A stretch of DNA of 64,000 bases from Paenibacillus sp. R14(2021) (GCF_019431355.1 NZ_CP080269.1:2356001-2420000); one strand, 5' to 3'; shown: positions 37,338 to 46,187, counted from the stretch's first letter. Program-made: numbers and translations. Notes: generated by a model not told the origin, from the sequence alone.

Positions 37338-38171
37338 TCAGTCCCAAGGCATTGCCGCAGGTTGACCAATACGAGCGCCGCGAAAAATTTCTTTTCCTTT
37401 ACCAGACAACGAATCGTAGGTTTCTTGCGGAATCGGCGTTTGGGAGCTTGATCCGTACCAATAGCGGTTGAAAATCATGGCAAGATTTGTACGGCGGTAA
37501 TTCGAACGATTCGGCGTGCCGCGGTGCCACATGCGGATATCGCGGATCACAATGGAACCTGCGGACATGAATACTTTCTCCGAAAGCATGCCCTCCGCCG
37601 CTCGGACGATGTGAAGGTTCGGGTTGACACTGCCGTCAAGCGTATCGTGGTTCGCGTTGTCCGGATTTAGATGCGTTCCGCCCGGCCATATTTCGAGCGG
37701 TCCATTCTCTTCCGTTACATCGACAAGCGGAATATTCACGACAAGGCTAAATGCCGGCAGAGGGACCGTCAACTCCGGGAATAGCGGCATAATGTCGCAA
37801 TGCACGGCTTGATAGTCCGAACCTGGCATCGGCGTATCGGAGGCGAAATACGAGCAGTGATGGCCTTGGCCCAATACTTTGTCGATGACGCTCATCGTAA
37901 TCGGGTGCGCAATGACATCGTTGTCTATGAATGGCTCCATGAACGGCAGGAACATCTGCGCGCGGTTCGTTCCCGTGTTGTAGCCGCGCTTCTCAATGTA
38001 GGAATCGAAGATCGGATCGAAAGCTTGGCGAATCCGGGTAATTTTCTCCTCGCTTATGACTTTGTCAAATACGATATAACCGTTAACGCGAACCTGCTCA
38101 GCCGCCAGTTCGAGCAGTTCTGGGTTCAATTGGCCGCTCGCCAACTCTTGCTCTGTCAATTTGAGTTTCAA
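37338..38171 (-). CDS. Phytanoyl-CoA dioxygenase (PhyH)-like Fe(II)/2-oxoglutarate oxygenase
   Basis: About 277 residues from a TTG at 38169-38171 that has AAGGAGACGG upstream. An in-frame GTG at 38283-38285 would add 38 residues that do not look like part of the domain, so I prefer the shorter form. ELLELAAEQVRVNGYIVFDKVI opens the PhyH fold. AVHCDIMPLFPE gives His-x-Asp, RMWHRGTPN gives the distal His, and the Arg for 2-oxoglutarate follows in NYRRTNLAMIF. Substrate unknown; bacterial PhyH-like oxygenases hydroxylate many compounds. It is monocistronic, with a cre site upstream and a strong terminator. Confidence 0.82.
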   Translation of the reverse strand: MKLKLTEQELASGQLNPELLELAAEQVRVNGYIVFDKVISEEKITRIRQAFDPIFDSYIEKRGYNTGTNRAQMFLPFMEPFIDNDVIAHPITMSVIDKVLGQGHHCSYFASDTPMPGSDYQAVHCDIMPLFPELTVPLPAFSLVVNIPLVDVTEENGPLEIWPGGTHLNPDNANHDTLDGSVNPNLHIVRAAEGMLSEKVFMSAGSIVIRDIRMWHRGTPNRSNYRRTNLAMIFNRYWYGSSSQTPIPQETYDSLSGKGKEIFRGARIGQPAAMPWD

Positions 38172-38310
38172 CCTTACCGTCTCCTTTTTCTTTACGTTTA
38201 CCCGCTCGAATTGAATGACTTGTACGGGCTGTTCCGACTCGTGCTCGCTTAGACGGCAAATCTTTGACTGCTTATCTGCCACCACCCCACTTCCTTCTAT
38301 ATATTTTCCA

Positions 38311-38342
38311 GGATAATCCTGTTATCCCTGAAAGCGCTATCA
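38311..38342. promoter_or_regulatory. cre (CcpA) site and GGATAA/TTATCC palindrome ahead of the PhyH-like gene
   Basis: TGAAAGCGCTATCA at 38329-38342 matches every fixed position of the CcpA cre consensus TGWAANCGNTNWCA. Just beside it, GGATAA-N5-TTATCC (38311-38327) is an inverted repeat that could bind a second regulator. Both lie upstream of the PhyH-like gene on the minus strand. Confidence 0.65.
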
Positions 38343-38512
38343 TACTTCAAAGAAAAGGCAATTGGCAACCAAAGGAATAACGAGAAAACAAGAGAAAAAG
38401 TAACTAAACCGGGTAAAACCCAGGCTTTTTCCTCAAAATCCCACTAATACTTCATGGAATAACCCCAAAAAAAGGAGACTCGGGAGAGCCTCAAGCAAGC
38501 TTGCATAGTATG

Positions 38513-38623
38513 AATTACTACGATAATAAACGAATCAAGTCAAAATTAAAGGCATGAGCTAGGTAAAATACAGCCCAGCAGGTTGCCTAAATTAAAAATG
38601 TCTAACTTCAAGGAGTCACTTCA
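38513..38623 (+). mobile_element. 3' tail of an IS3/IS150-type element
   Basis: NYYDNKRIKSKLK in plus-strand codons, then a frameshift, is again the C-terminus of an IS150-group transposase. The end tgtctaacttcaaggagtca (38599-38618, continuing cttca) is a diverged form of the same terminal repeat as at 9172-9194. The copy is more decayed than the one at 9 kb. The stretch 38343-38512 shows nothing else. Confidence 0.6.
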
Positions 38624-38761
38624 GGACCGACTTGTTCCACTGCCAACACGAGCGGATAACCGTCATTTTCGAGAAAGTTTCTTCGTTTCAGTTGGCGAAA
38701 ACTTCATGCATGTCGTGGCTGGGATCATACAACTTGAACCCTCCTCGATCGCAGCCATGGA
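38624..38761 (-). other. Possible coding remnant next to the IS tail
   Basis: Two minus-strand frames look coding, FLENDGYPLVLAVEQVG near 38630-38680 and YDPSHDMHEVFAN near 38700-38735, but they are in different frames with no start or stop in order. I do not recognise the protein. It may be a gene end left by the IS insertion. Confidence 0.25.
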
Positions 38762-39196
38762 TTATTTCCCCATAACCACGTGCCTGTCATTGACAAATTC
38801 GCGTAAGAAAGCCACTAAGCGATCATTCACATCGGTCGTCATCTCATAATAAACGTCGTTGATGACTATGGCTTGCCGCGGACCGAACGACACCCCCGCC
38901 ACTCTATGGCTGCCTTGATCATACAATCGGAAATAGCCGCTTCCCGTCCAAGGATCCGGCTTGATCTCACGATAGTCGGTTGTTCGCAGCAGCTGGAGGA
39001 ACGGAGCAATCTCCGACTTGTCACTGCTCTCGTAAAACAAGCCGCTTCCGTCGTCCCGATACTCAATCTTGGCCACATCGCCCGGGACAATCGCATCAAA
39101 GCCTCGCGCGTCAGAAGGCTTCCGGTTATGATACAGAAACAGGGCGCCAAGAAGCAGCACGACAATTACACAGACATACCCGAGTAGATTCCGCAT
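38762..39196 (-). CDS. Hypothetical membrane-anchored protein
   Basis: A 144-residue protein starting at 39196 behind GGGGAG. Residues 3-22 (NLLGYVCVIVVLLLGALFLY) form a single N-terminal membrane anchor and the remaining ~120 residues are polar and would lie outside the cell. Strands such as DVAKIEYRDDGSGLFYES and GSGYFRLYDQGSHRVAGVSF suggest a small mixed alpha/beta domain. I do not recognise a family. It stands alone, divergent from the thpR gene at 39344. Confidence 0.65.
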   Translation of the reverse strand: MRNLLGYVCVIVVLLLGALFLYHNRKPSDARGFDAIVPGDVAKIEYRDDGSGLFYESSDKSEIAPFLQLLRTTDYREIKPDPWTGSGYFRLYDQGSHRVAGVSFGPRQAIVINDVYYEMTTDVNDRLVAFLREFVNDRHVVMGK

Positions 39197-39343
39197 ACGC
39201 TCCCCCTCTATACTCGCTGCTATATTAATTCCATAATTTAGACGAATACAGCTATCATTCGGTTGCATGTATACACACCGTCGTTATTGGGATTAATCGA
39301 GATTAGAGGGCAAATCATACCCGGGAAGGAGGAGAAACGATCA

Positions 39344-40021
39344 ATGCGTACACCGAAGACCGAATCGACAGAGGCAGCCCAGCGCCTGTTCATTGCCGTT
39401 CCGCTGCCGGATGCGTTGAAGCAGACGGTTGCCGCCTGGACAGCTGGTCTGCGCCCTTCGTTTCCGTTTCGCAAATGGACGCACGAAGCGGACCTTCACG
39501 TGACGCTGCAGTTTCTTGGTGACACGGCACCCGGCCGGATCCCCGAGCTCATTGCCGCCTTGACAGCCGCAGCCGAGTCCGGCGGGGTTCAGCCTTTCAA
39601 ATTATCGCTTCAAGGCACGGGAACCTTCGGGAGGCCTCAGCAGCCGCGCGTGTTCTGGACCGACCTCGGCGGCGAAACGACGCAGCTGCACCGCCTGCAG
39701 AGGCTGGTCGCCCAAGCCACGGCTCCGCTCGGCTTCGCTGCCGAAGCGCGTCCATACAGCCCGCACTTAACGATCGCCCGCAGCTACCTAGGCGAAGAAG
39801 CATTCGTACTGCCCGCGCTGCTGCAAGGCGGCCGGTTCAACAGCCAGCCGGCAGGCATTCCCGCTCCCGACCCCTCCGGCAAATCGATGCCGCAGCAGGC
39901 TGAAGGACGTGAAGACAAGCCGCCAAGCTGGCACGTCGACGAGTTCGTTCTGTATCGCACCCACATGCATCGGCAGCCGATGTATGAAGCAGCCGCCCGT
40001 TTCGCTTTACGCAGCAGATAG
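39344..40021 (+). CDS. thpR: RNA 2',3'-cyclic phosphodiesterase (ThpR/LigT, 2H family)
   Basis: A 225-residue 2H phosphoesterase starting at 39344 behind GGAAGGAGGAG. The two signature motifs are HVTLQFLG (about residue 48-55) and HLTIARSY (about 138-145), supplying the two His of the active site. RLFIAVPLPDALKQTV at the N-terminus is typical of LigT/ThpR. The C-terminal part carries an insertion of about 30 residues (IPAPDPSGKSMPQQAEGRED) before the final strand VDEFVLYRTHM; this loop is not usual and is likely disordered. It converts 2',3'-cyclic phosphates of RNA to 2'-phosphates. Confidence 0.87.
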   Translation: MRTPKTESTEAAQRLFIAVPLPDALKQTVAAWTAGLRPSFPFRKWTHEADLHVTLQFLGDTAPGRIPELIAALTAAAESGGVQPFKLSLQGTGTFGRPQQPRVFWTDLGGETTQLHRLQRLVAQATAPLGFAAEARPYSPHLTIARSYLGEEAFVLPALLQGGRFNSQPAGIPAPDPSGKSMPQQAEGREDKPPSWHVDEFVLYRTHMHRQPMYEAAARFALRSR

Positions 40022-40055
40022 ACAGCTGCCGGAATCGCGCAGCAGCGAACGCAAA

Positions 40056-40085
40056 GAGCCTCGCAGGGCATCCCCCGCGAGGCTC
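40056..40085. terminator. Bidirectional terminator between thpR and the glycosidase operon
   Basis: GAGCCTCGC pairs with GCGAGGCTC around a 12-base loop. It lies between convergent genes and ends both the plus-strand thpR and the minus-strand two-component/transporter run. Confidence 0.75.
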
Positions 40086-40093
40086 CTTCTTCC

Positions 40094-41365
40094 TTATGGC
40101 AGCCGCATCGCAGCCGCTGCGCCTTCGCCAATCGCAAGCAATCGGTCACCCGCACGCACCTGAATCTCCGGCCCATGCTCGTTGGTAACCTTCGCCATAC
40201 CATCTCCGATCTCGATGGCGATCTGATTGTCCAGCACCGCGATCCCTTCCGCCCGGACCCATTCCAAGCCGCTCGGCAGCTGTGGCGCGATTTCGATAAA
40301 TCCCCGGTCAGCCAACGGTTTCACGCCGAGCAGTCCCGTGACGATATTGCCAATCACGGAATAGGACACCTCCGGATATTCCCGGCGTGCGGTTTGCTCA
40401 TTGCAGAGCTGGAGTAACGCCTCATATGCCGCATCCTTCTCGCCCGTCTTGTAATACACGTCCGGCAAATGCGAGAGCTCCTCCACGTTCGAGACACCGT
40501 TCCGCTTAATGTCATTCACCGCTAGCGCCCGTTTCTCGCCAGAGGCAATAAGGCCGAAGTAGATCGGCATATAATGCGCGGACAGATAGTAGGCCGTATA
40601 ATAGTTGCCATCTTGCAAAATCGCTGCGTTGAAACGCTGATTTGGCTCGCCCCACCACTGCTCGTCGTAGATGAGCCGCAGCCGCTCGGCCAAACCGCCG
40701 TAATGCGCAGCCGTATCGTTCTCCCCGCGAAGCCGGGCGATTGCGCTGTATGCGGAATAAGCGGCGTATTGAGCAGCGATCAGATCCCCGCCGACCTTCG
40801 GCGTGAGCGAATCCTCCACGTAGGACGCGATGCCCCGGCGGCCTTCGCCCTGCACATGGTCGGGAATGCCGTCGCCGTCGCGGTCCCAGCGCCGTACGTA
40901 ATCGTTCAAGCTCCGCTCGTAGAAATGCAGAAACCGCTCGTCCTGCAGGTAGTCGCGGTCGCCGCTCCACAGGAACTGCCGGTAGCAGCAGTCGATGATA
41001 TCGAAGTTTGCGGGCAGATTATACCAGAAATCATCGTCGCTCGTATAATCATCCGGACATGGAAGCCCGTCCTTCGTGATCTCCCAGTACGTGCACCAGT
41101 CCTTGGACGCGCTAATCTGGGAAGCGAAATGCAGCAGCATGTTCTTCGTATGCGCGCCTAAGCCGAGAACGGCCGCGCCTGCACTCATATGGGCCACGTC
41201 GCGCATGCAGAATGCTTCGCGCCTCGGAAGCGCCGCTTCATACCAGGGACCGACGGGGTCACCCTCCGAGGCGTAAGCGAGCGCTTGCTCAGCAGCCCAC
41301 CGGGCCGCCGCTTCGAGTGAACGGGAAGAGGATTGCAGCTTGAAAGGACTCGTTAGCTTGGACAT
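40094..41365 (-). CDS. Six-hairpin glycosidase-like protein
   Basis: A 423-residue cytosolic protein with the (alpha/alpha)6 barrel pattern. Candidate catalytic-face motifs are PWYEAALPRREAFCMRDVAH (residues 38-57), WTYWEITKDG-like text near 95 (TYWEITKDGLPCPDDYTSDD), YVRRWDRDGDGIPDH and YVEDSLTPKVGGDLIAAQYA. It resembles alpha-rhamnosidase/glucosylglycerate-type catalytic barrels, but the exact GH family cannot be fixed by eye. GGAGG precedes the ATG. It is the last gene after the YesM/YesN, binding-protein and permease genes, so its substrate is likely the sugar they import. Confidence 0.7.
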   Translation of the reverse strand: MSKLTSPFKLQSSSRSLEAAARWAAEQALAYASEGDPVGPWYEAALPRREAFCMRDVAHMSAGAAVLGLGAHTKNMLLHFASQISASKDWCTYWEITKDGLPCPDDYTSDDDFWYNLPANFDIIDCCYRQFLWSGDRDYLQDERFLHFYERSLNDYVRRWDRDGDGIPDHVQGEGRRGIASYVEDSLTPKVGGDLIAAQYAAYSAYSAIARLRGENDTAAHYGGLAERLRLIYDEQWWGEPNQRFNAAILQDGNYYTAYYLSAHYMPIYFGLIASGEKRALAVNDIKRNGVSNVEELSHLPDVYYKTGEKDAAYEALLQLCNEQTARREYPEVSYSVIGNIVTGLLGVKPLADRGFIEIAPQLPSGLEWVRAEGIAVLDNQIAIEIGDGMAKVTNEHGPEIQVRAGDRLLAIGEGAAAAMRLP

Positions 41366-41398
41366 GGACAGACATGCCTCCTTCTGTGACTTCAGTGA

Positions 41399-42295
41399 TT
41401 AACCTTTGACGGAACCCAGCGTGATGCCGCCGATAAAATATTTTTGCAGAAACGGATAGACGCACAGGATCGGGACGGTGACGACGATCGTGGTCGCCGC
41501 TCGCAGCGTCATCGGCGATAAGCCTTGGAACTTATGCATCAGAAGCTGCTGGTCGCGGATTTGCTGCGTCGCCTCCACCTCGAGGAGCAGCCGCCGCAAG
41601 TAGACCTGAAGCGTATCGAACTTGCCGTTGAAATTGTACAGGATCACGTCGAACCATGAATTCCAGTGCCCCACCGCCGCATAGATCGATACGGCCGCGA
41701 ATACCGGCATCGCCACCGGAATGACGATCCGCCAATAGATGCGCAGCTCGCTGGCTCCGTCCATTCGCGCGGACTCGAACAGCGCCTCGGGCAGGTCGGA
41801 GATGTAGGACGCCATAAGCAGCATGAAATACGCGTTGATCAAGCCGGGAATCCAGTACACTTGGAACGAATTCGTCAGATGAAGATTATTCATCAGCAGG
41901 TAAGTCGGAATGATGCCTCCGCTGAAATACATCGTGATGAAGAACAGGATTCGCATGAATTTGCGCCCGGAGAACGTCCGGATGCTGATGATGTACGACA
42001 AGAGCCCCGTCATGAACAGGCAGGTGCATGTGCCGACCACGACGCGCAGCACGGACCAGCCCAGACCGTCAAGCAGCTTCTTGTTCTCGAAGAGCATCCC
42101 GTAGGCCGCGTACGAAACCTTCCTCGGGAAGAAGTAAATCCCGCCCCGCGCCGCATCGCTGCCGTCGTTGAAGGACAGCGCGAGCAGATTAATAAACGGA
42201 TAGACAACAACGAAGCCAAGCAGCAGCAGCACCGTAATGATTGCGACATCGGCCGCGCGGCTTGCCAGTGAGGTTCGCATCGATCCGGTTTCCAT
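41399..42295 (-). CDS. Carbohydrate ABC transporter permease, LplC/YtcP type
   Basis: A 298-residue permease with GGGAGGG before the ATG at 42295. PFINLLALSFNDGSDAARGGIYFFPRK after the first segment is the characteristic LplC/YtcP loop. LFESARMDGASELRIYWRIVIP (about residue 185-206) is the EAA loop. The end FLQKYFIGGITLGSVKG is the usual C-terminus of this subgroup. It follows the LplB-type partner by 21 bp. Confidence 0.92.
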   Translation of the reverse strand: METGSMRTSLASRAADVAIITVLLLLGFVVVYPFINLLALSFNDGSDAARGGIYFFPRKVSYAAYGMLFENKKLLDGLGWSVLRVVVGTCTCLFMTGLLSYIISIRTFSGRKFMRILFFITMYFSGGIIPTYLLMNNLHLTNSFQVYWIPGLINAYFMLLMASYISDLPEALFESARMDGASELRIYWRIVIPVAMPVFAAVSIYAAVGHWNSWFDVILYNFNGKFDTLQVYLRRLLLEVEATQQIRDQQLLMHKFQGLSPMTLRAATTIVVTVPILCVYPFLQKYFIGGITLGSVKG

Positions 42296-42316
42296 CTCGT
42301 AGTCCCTCCCCTTCTC

Positions 42317-43222
42317 TTAGAAAATGGATGATTGCATATAGCGTTTGGACAAGCGATTCGCGATATACACGAGCACCAGACCGATAAAGCTCTTCATGAG
42401 TCCGACCGCCGTTCCGTACGAATAGTTGCCGAGCTGAACGCCGAAGCGGTACACGTAGGTATCGATCACCTCGTAATGATCCTGCGTGAGCGGGTTGCCG
42501 ATCAATAGCTGCTGCTCGAATCCGGCATTCAGCACGCCGCCGATCGCTAGAATGAGCAGGAGCACGGCCGTCCCGCGAATACCCGGCAGCGTAATATGGC
42601 GGATGAGCCCGAATCGGCCAAGTCCGTCCACGCGGCCTGCCTCGTACTGCTCTTTGTCGATGCCGGCAATCGCCGACAAATAAATAATGGCGGAGAAGCC
42701 CATGTCCTTCCACACGTTGCTGCTGACCAGAATGCCCCAGAAATAGTTACCGTTCGTCAAGAATTCCAGCGGTGCATCGATAAACCCAAGCCGCATCAAT
42801 ATATCGTTCAGAATCCCGTCGCTTCCCAGCAGCGTAATGAGGATGTTGGCGACAACCACCCATGAAATAAAGTAGGGAATGTACGACAGCGATTGAATGG
42901 TCTTCTTGAATACGCGCCCCTTCACTTCATGAAGCAGCAGAGCCAGGATGATCGGCGCCGGAAAGCCTACCAGCAGATTTAAGAAGCTGATGACGAGCGT
43001 ATTGCGCATGATTTGCAGAAAGTCCGGCTCATGGAAGAAACGAACGAAATGATCGAATCCGATCCAGTGCGAGAACATGGATTGTCCAGGGCTGTAATTT
43101 TGAAAAGAGATCAACAGTCCGTACATCGGGTAGTACGAGAAAATAAGCACCCAGGCAATCATCGGCAGACATAGCAGCCAGATTTGCCGTTCGCGCCGCA
43201 TTCTTTTCCAATATGCAGCCAT
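42317..43222 (-). CDS. Carbohydrate ABC transporter permease, LplB type
   Basis: A 301-residue permease starting at 43222 (MAAYWKRMRRERQIWLLCLP) behind GGAGGCTGACGC; a longer frame to 43273 has no site. WVLIFSYYPMYGLLISFQNYSPGQS is the LplB/YtcO-type first segment and loop. KEQYEAGRVDGLGRFGLIRHITLPGI (about residue 185-210) is the EAA loop. It would pair with the LplC-type permease downstream and the binding protein upstream. Confidence 0.92.
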   Translation of the reverse strand: MAAYWKRMRRERQIWLLCLPMIAWVLIFSYYPMYGLLISFQNYSPGQSMFSHWIGFDHFVRFFHEPDFLQIMRNTLVISFLNLLVGFPAPIILALLLHEVKGRVFKKTIQSLSYIPYFISWVVVANILITLLGSDGILNDILMRLGFIDAPLEFLTNGNYFWGILVSSNVWKDMGFSAIIYLSAIAGIDKEQYEAGRVDGLGRFGLIRHITLPGIRGTAVLLLILAIGGVLNAGFEQQLLIGNPLTQDHYEVIDTYVYRFGVQLGNYSYGTAVGLMKSFIGLVLVYIANRLSKRYMQSSIF

Positions 43223-43299
43223 TGCGTCAGCCTCCAATTCCAGTCGGCTTGAATCGATCGGGGGACCGTCCACATCAGGAACGATCCCCCGCCCGCCGC

Positions 43300-45006
43300 C
43301 TATTTCAATTTCGCCAAATTGTCTTTATACGCCCCCGTGCGGAATGTCTCGATGTCCTTCAAGCCCAGCTTCAGCGCCTTGTCGCGCATATCGTTAAACG
43401 CCTGCACGGCGGCTTCCTCCGTCTTGCTCATAACCGCCTTCGCGAAGCCCGTCTTGATGAGGTCCTCGATTTGCTGGTTGACGATTGTCAGCGGGTTGTC
43501 CGCCGTGAACACGATGCGTCTTGCCGTGTTGTCATAGATCGTATCCATGAGATTCGCGTTCATGAGCGCTTTCCATTTGTCTTCGTCATTGAAGTTCTGG
43601 TCGTACCAGGCAGTGCTCTTGTTGTCGTCGCTCATCAAGCCCTGCGGGTGGTCCAGCCACAGCTGGTTCTGGCCTGTTACCTCGTCAGCCTTGTCGTAGT
43701 CGAACGTGCCCGCGAACAGCTTCTGCTTCTGCGCTTCGACGAAGGACCATTTGCCGCCTGTTCCCAAGGTCCAGAGCGAATCCGGCAAGTTCGGAATGCC
43801 CCAGCCGGTAAGGCGCGTGCCCATCGGCGATATTTCGAAATCCAGGAATTTAATGATATCCTCCGGATGCGCTTCCTTATCCGTAATGACGGTGTAGTTC
43901 CAGCCCGTCGTATCTTTCGGCGACAAGTAGGCCGTCTCCGCGTTCGGCGCTTTCAAGGCGATTTGGACATAGCGCTGGTTGTCCGTCCAGCCCTTCATCG
44001 TCGTCTTCCACACCTCGTGACCGGCATTCCAGGACTGCCACCACGGCCCGATATGGCCAATGATCTGCTCGTTCGAGAACTTCAGCTTCCAATCGTCGTA
44101 TTTATTCAGGAAGCTGTCCGGATCCATCAGCCCTTCACGGTAGAAGCGGTTATAGTACTTCACGGCTTCGAGCCCCTCGGACGTGTTCAGCCAGTGCGTC
44201 AGGTTGTGGTCCGCGTCCTCCTTGTAGCCGTCCTTCAGACCCCAGATGCCAAGAATATTGTTTACGCTGACCTGCTCATTCCACGAAATCGCGTACGTCT
44301 TCTGGCCCTGCGCGCTCTTCGGATGCGCGGCAACCATTTGTTTCAGTACATTGTAATAATCGTCCGGCGTCTCGATCTTCGGCGAACCCATCTCCTGATA
44401 CCAGTCCCAGCGGATATGCGCGCTGTAATCGGGAATCGGCAGGTAGCCCCAGCCTCTCGGAATGCCCCATAGCTTGCCGTCCTTATCGAGGTACGAGTTG
44501 TATTTGGCCCCCAGCTCCTTCTTGATGTTCGGCCCGTATTTGTCCACGAGCGGCGCTAAGTCCACCAGCTTGTCCTGTGTGCGCCATTTGTCGATCGTAT
44601 CGCTGTCGATCGCCGAGATGACGCCGGGATAATCGTTGGACGCCAGCATCAGGTTGAGCTTCTCTTTGCCGTCAACGTCATACTGGGTCTTCTTGATGTC
44701 GACGTTGAAGTTTTTGAGGAAGTAATCGTGGAGAGCGGCGAACTTCTTCGCGACCTTGTCCGGGTTGTCTTTGTCCGCGGTGAAATAGTCGACGGTGATC
44801 GTCTTGTCCGGAACGGTCCAGCCGAATTCGTTTACCTTAGGCGCGGCAGCGGTATCTGTCTTACCTTGCTGCTCGTTCGCCGTATTCGTCCCGCTGTTTC
44901 CACTTTTGTCGGACGCATTATTGCCGCTGCTGGAGCAGTCTGCCAAGAGTCCGCCCGTCAGCAGTACGGAGCCGAGCACGAGTGCCGTGCTTTTGCGAAG
45001 CTTCAT
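43300..45006 (-). CDS. Extracellular solute-binding protein, LplA type
   Basis: A 568-residue exported binding protein with GGGGG before the ATG at 45006. The signal region VLGSVLLTGGLLADCSSSGN ends in a lipobox-like LLADC, but Asp at position -1 is outside the normal lipobox (Gly/Ala/Ser), so lipid attachment is uncertain. The mature domain starts after a Ser/Asn/Thr-rich linker (about residue 50) and has the LplA-type layout, with WGIPRGWGYLPIPDYSAHIRWDW and GWNYTVITDKEAHPEDIIKFLDF. Typical length for the group is 500-570. It follows the YesM/YesN pair, which presumably responds to the sugar it binds. Confidence 0.88.
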   Translation of the reverse strand: MKLRKSTALVLGSVLLTGGLLADCSSSGNNASDKSGNSGTNTANEQQGKTDTAAAPKVNEFGWTVPDKTITVDYFTADKDNPDKVAKKFAALHDYFLKNFNVDIKKTQYDVDGKEKLNLMLASNDYPGVISAIDSDTIDKWRTQDKLVDLAPLVDKYGPNIKKELGAKYNSYLDKDGKLWGIPRGWGYLPIPDYSAHIRWDWYQEMGSPKIETPDDYYNVLKQMVAAHPKSAQGQKTYAISWNEQVSVNNILGIWGLKDGYKEDADHNLTHWLNTSEGLEAVKYYNRFYREGLMDPDSFLNKYDDWKLKFSNEQIIGHIGPWWQSWNAGHEVWKTTMKGWTDNQRYVQIALKAPNAETAYLSPKDTTGWNYTVITDKEAHPEDIIKFLDFEISPMGTRLTGWGIPNLPDSLWTLGTGGKWSFVEAQKQKLFAGTFDYDKADEVTGQNQLWLDHPQGLMSDDNKSTAWYDQNFNDEDKWKALMNANLMDTIYDNTARRIVFTADNPLTIVNQQIEDLIKTGFAKAVMSKTEEAAVQAFNDMRDKALKLGLKDIETFRTGAYKDNLAKLK

Positions 45007-45133
45007 TTGGTTATCCCCCTAACTGATATGTGTTCCGCTTGTTGGTGACGCTTACATGCTTAATATTAGGGGACATTCGCGAGATTGAGGATGTAGATAT
45101 CTTCACGTTATTGTCTTTTTCATCACTGATACG

Positions 45134-46186
45134 CTACAAGAACAGCTTTCGGTATTCGCTGGGCGTGACGCCGGAAACCTTCTTGAATACCTTCGTAAAA
45201 TGCGGGTAGTCCGGGTAGCCGACGCGCTCGCCGACCTCGTAGGTTTTGAGCTCCCTGCGCTCCGCAAGCAGCGCCTTGGCCTGCTCGATCCGGTAGTCGA
45301 TCAAGTAAGCGATGAACGATTTGCCCGTTTCCTGCTTGAACAGGTTGTAGAAATGCGTGACGGACATCTGGAGCTTGGACAGCAGCTCTTCGAGCTTGAA
45401 TTCCGGATCGGCATAGCGCTCCTGAATGACCAGCGCCGCCTCCTGCATCGCGGTCAGCTTGCCCCAATTGCGGCTGCTTCGCACATGGCCGATCGCCTGC
45501 AGAAGCATGCTGCCGAACTGCGCCGTCATGTCGGCCAGCTGCTCCTGCCAGGCAAGCTCGAAGGCGAGCGGCGTGCCGCGCTCCTCGGATTGATGCCGCA
45601 GCGCGGCGGCGGTATCGAGCAGCGCGCCTTTCTTCTGCTCCTCCGTCAGCAAGCCGAAGCTGCTCACGGTGGAGGCAAGCTCCTCGGCCAACGCCAGAAC
45701 GCCGGGCTCGTCCGCCATCCAGATCCGCTCCATGAGCCGATCGGCCGCATGCAGGCACTTGAGCATCAGCTCGCTCTTCGCATGCGAAGCATCCGCACGC
45801 TCCCGATGCTTCGCGTACAGCCCCAGCATCAGCTCCTTCACGGCCGCGGCGCGCATCGGCTTCAGGATATAGTCGGCGACGCCGTACCGCAGCGCTTCCC
45901 GCGCGTAATCGAACTCCCCGTAGCCGGACAAAATGACGATCTCCGGCCGCCAGCCCCTCTCGTAAACGGCGCGGATCAGCTCCAGCCCGCCCATGACCGG
46001 CATGCTGATGTCCGTGATGATCGCATGGGGCCTCTCCCGCTCCGCGATCTCGAGCGCCTCCTGCCCGTCCATCGCCTCGCCGGCAATGACGAAGCCCGGA
46101 TGCGCGTCGGTCAGAATTTTGCGTAGGCTCCGATGAATCATCTGCTCGTCGTCAACGAGCAAAATGCGATAATTGTTGCTGATCAT
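45134..46186 (-). CDS. Response regulator, YesN type (receiver + AraC HTH)
   Basis: A 350-residue regulator. The receiver (1-125) has the acidic pair at Asp12-Asp13 (LLVDDEQM), phospho-acceptor Asp59 (IITDISMP), the Ser/Thr position in IVILSGYGEFDYAREAL and Lys in DYILKPMRA. A helical linker follows. The C-terminal ~100 residues are an AraC-type double HTH (KLEELLSKLQMSVTHFYNLF, VGYPDYPHFTKVFKKVSGVTPSEYRK). It begins one base after the kinase stop with GGGGAGG, so the two are coupled. The operon downstream (binding protein and permeases) is the likely target. Confidence 0.92.
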   Translation of the reverse strand: MISNNYRILLVDDEQMIHRSLRKILTDAHPGFVIAGEAMDGQEALEIAERERPHAIITDISMPVMGGLELIRAVYERGWRPEIVILSGYGEFDYAREALRYGVADYILKPMRAAAVKELMLGLYAKHRERADASHAKSELMLKCLHAADRLMERIWMADEPGVLALAEELASTVSSFGLLTEEQKKGALLDTAAALRHQSEERGTPLAFELAWQEQLADMTAQFGSMLLQAIGHVRSSRNWGKLTAMQEAALVIQERYADPEFKLEELLSKLQMSVTHFYNLFKQETGKSFIAYLIDYRIEQAKALLAERRELKTYEVGERVGYPDYPHFTKVFKKVSGVTPSEYRKLFL

Positions 46187-46187
46187 A

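Noticed and set aside
43213..44472. Plus-strand open frame of about 419 codons opposite the LplA-type gene
   Set aside because: It lies entirely antisense to a clear binding-protein gene, has no ribosome-binding site or domain motif, and is rich in Arg/Val/Leu as expected for the reverse complement of GC-rich codons.
45123..45758. Minus-strand 211-codon frame overlapping the YesN-type gene
   Set aside because: Ala/Arg/Gly-rich out-of-phase reading of the response regulator gene.
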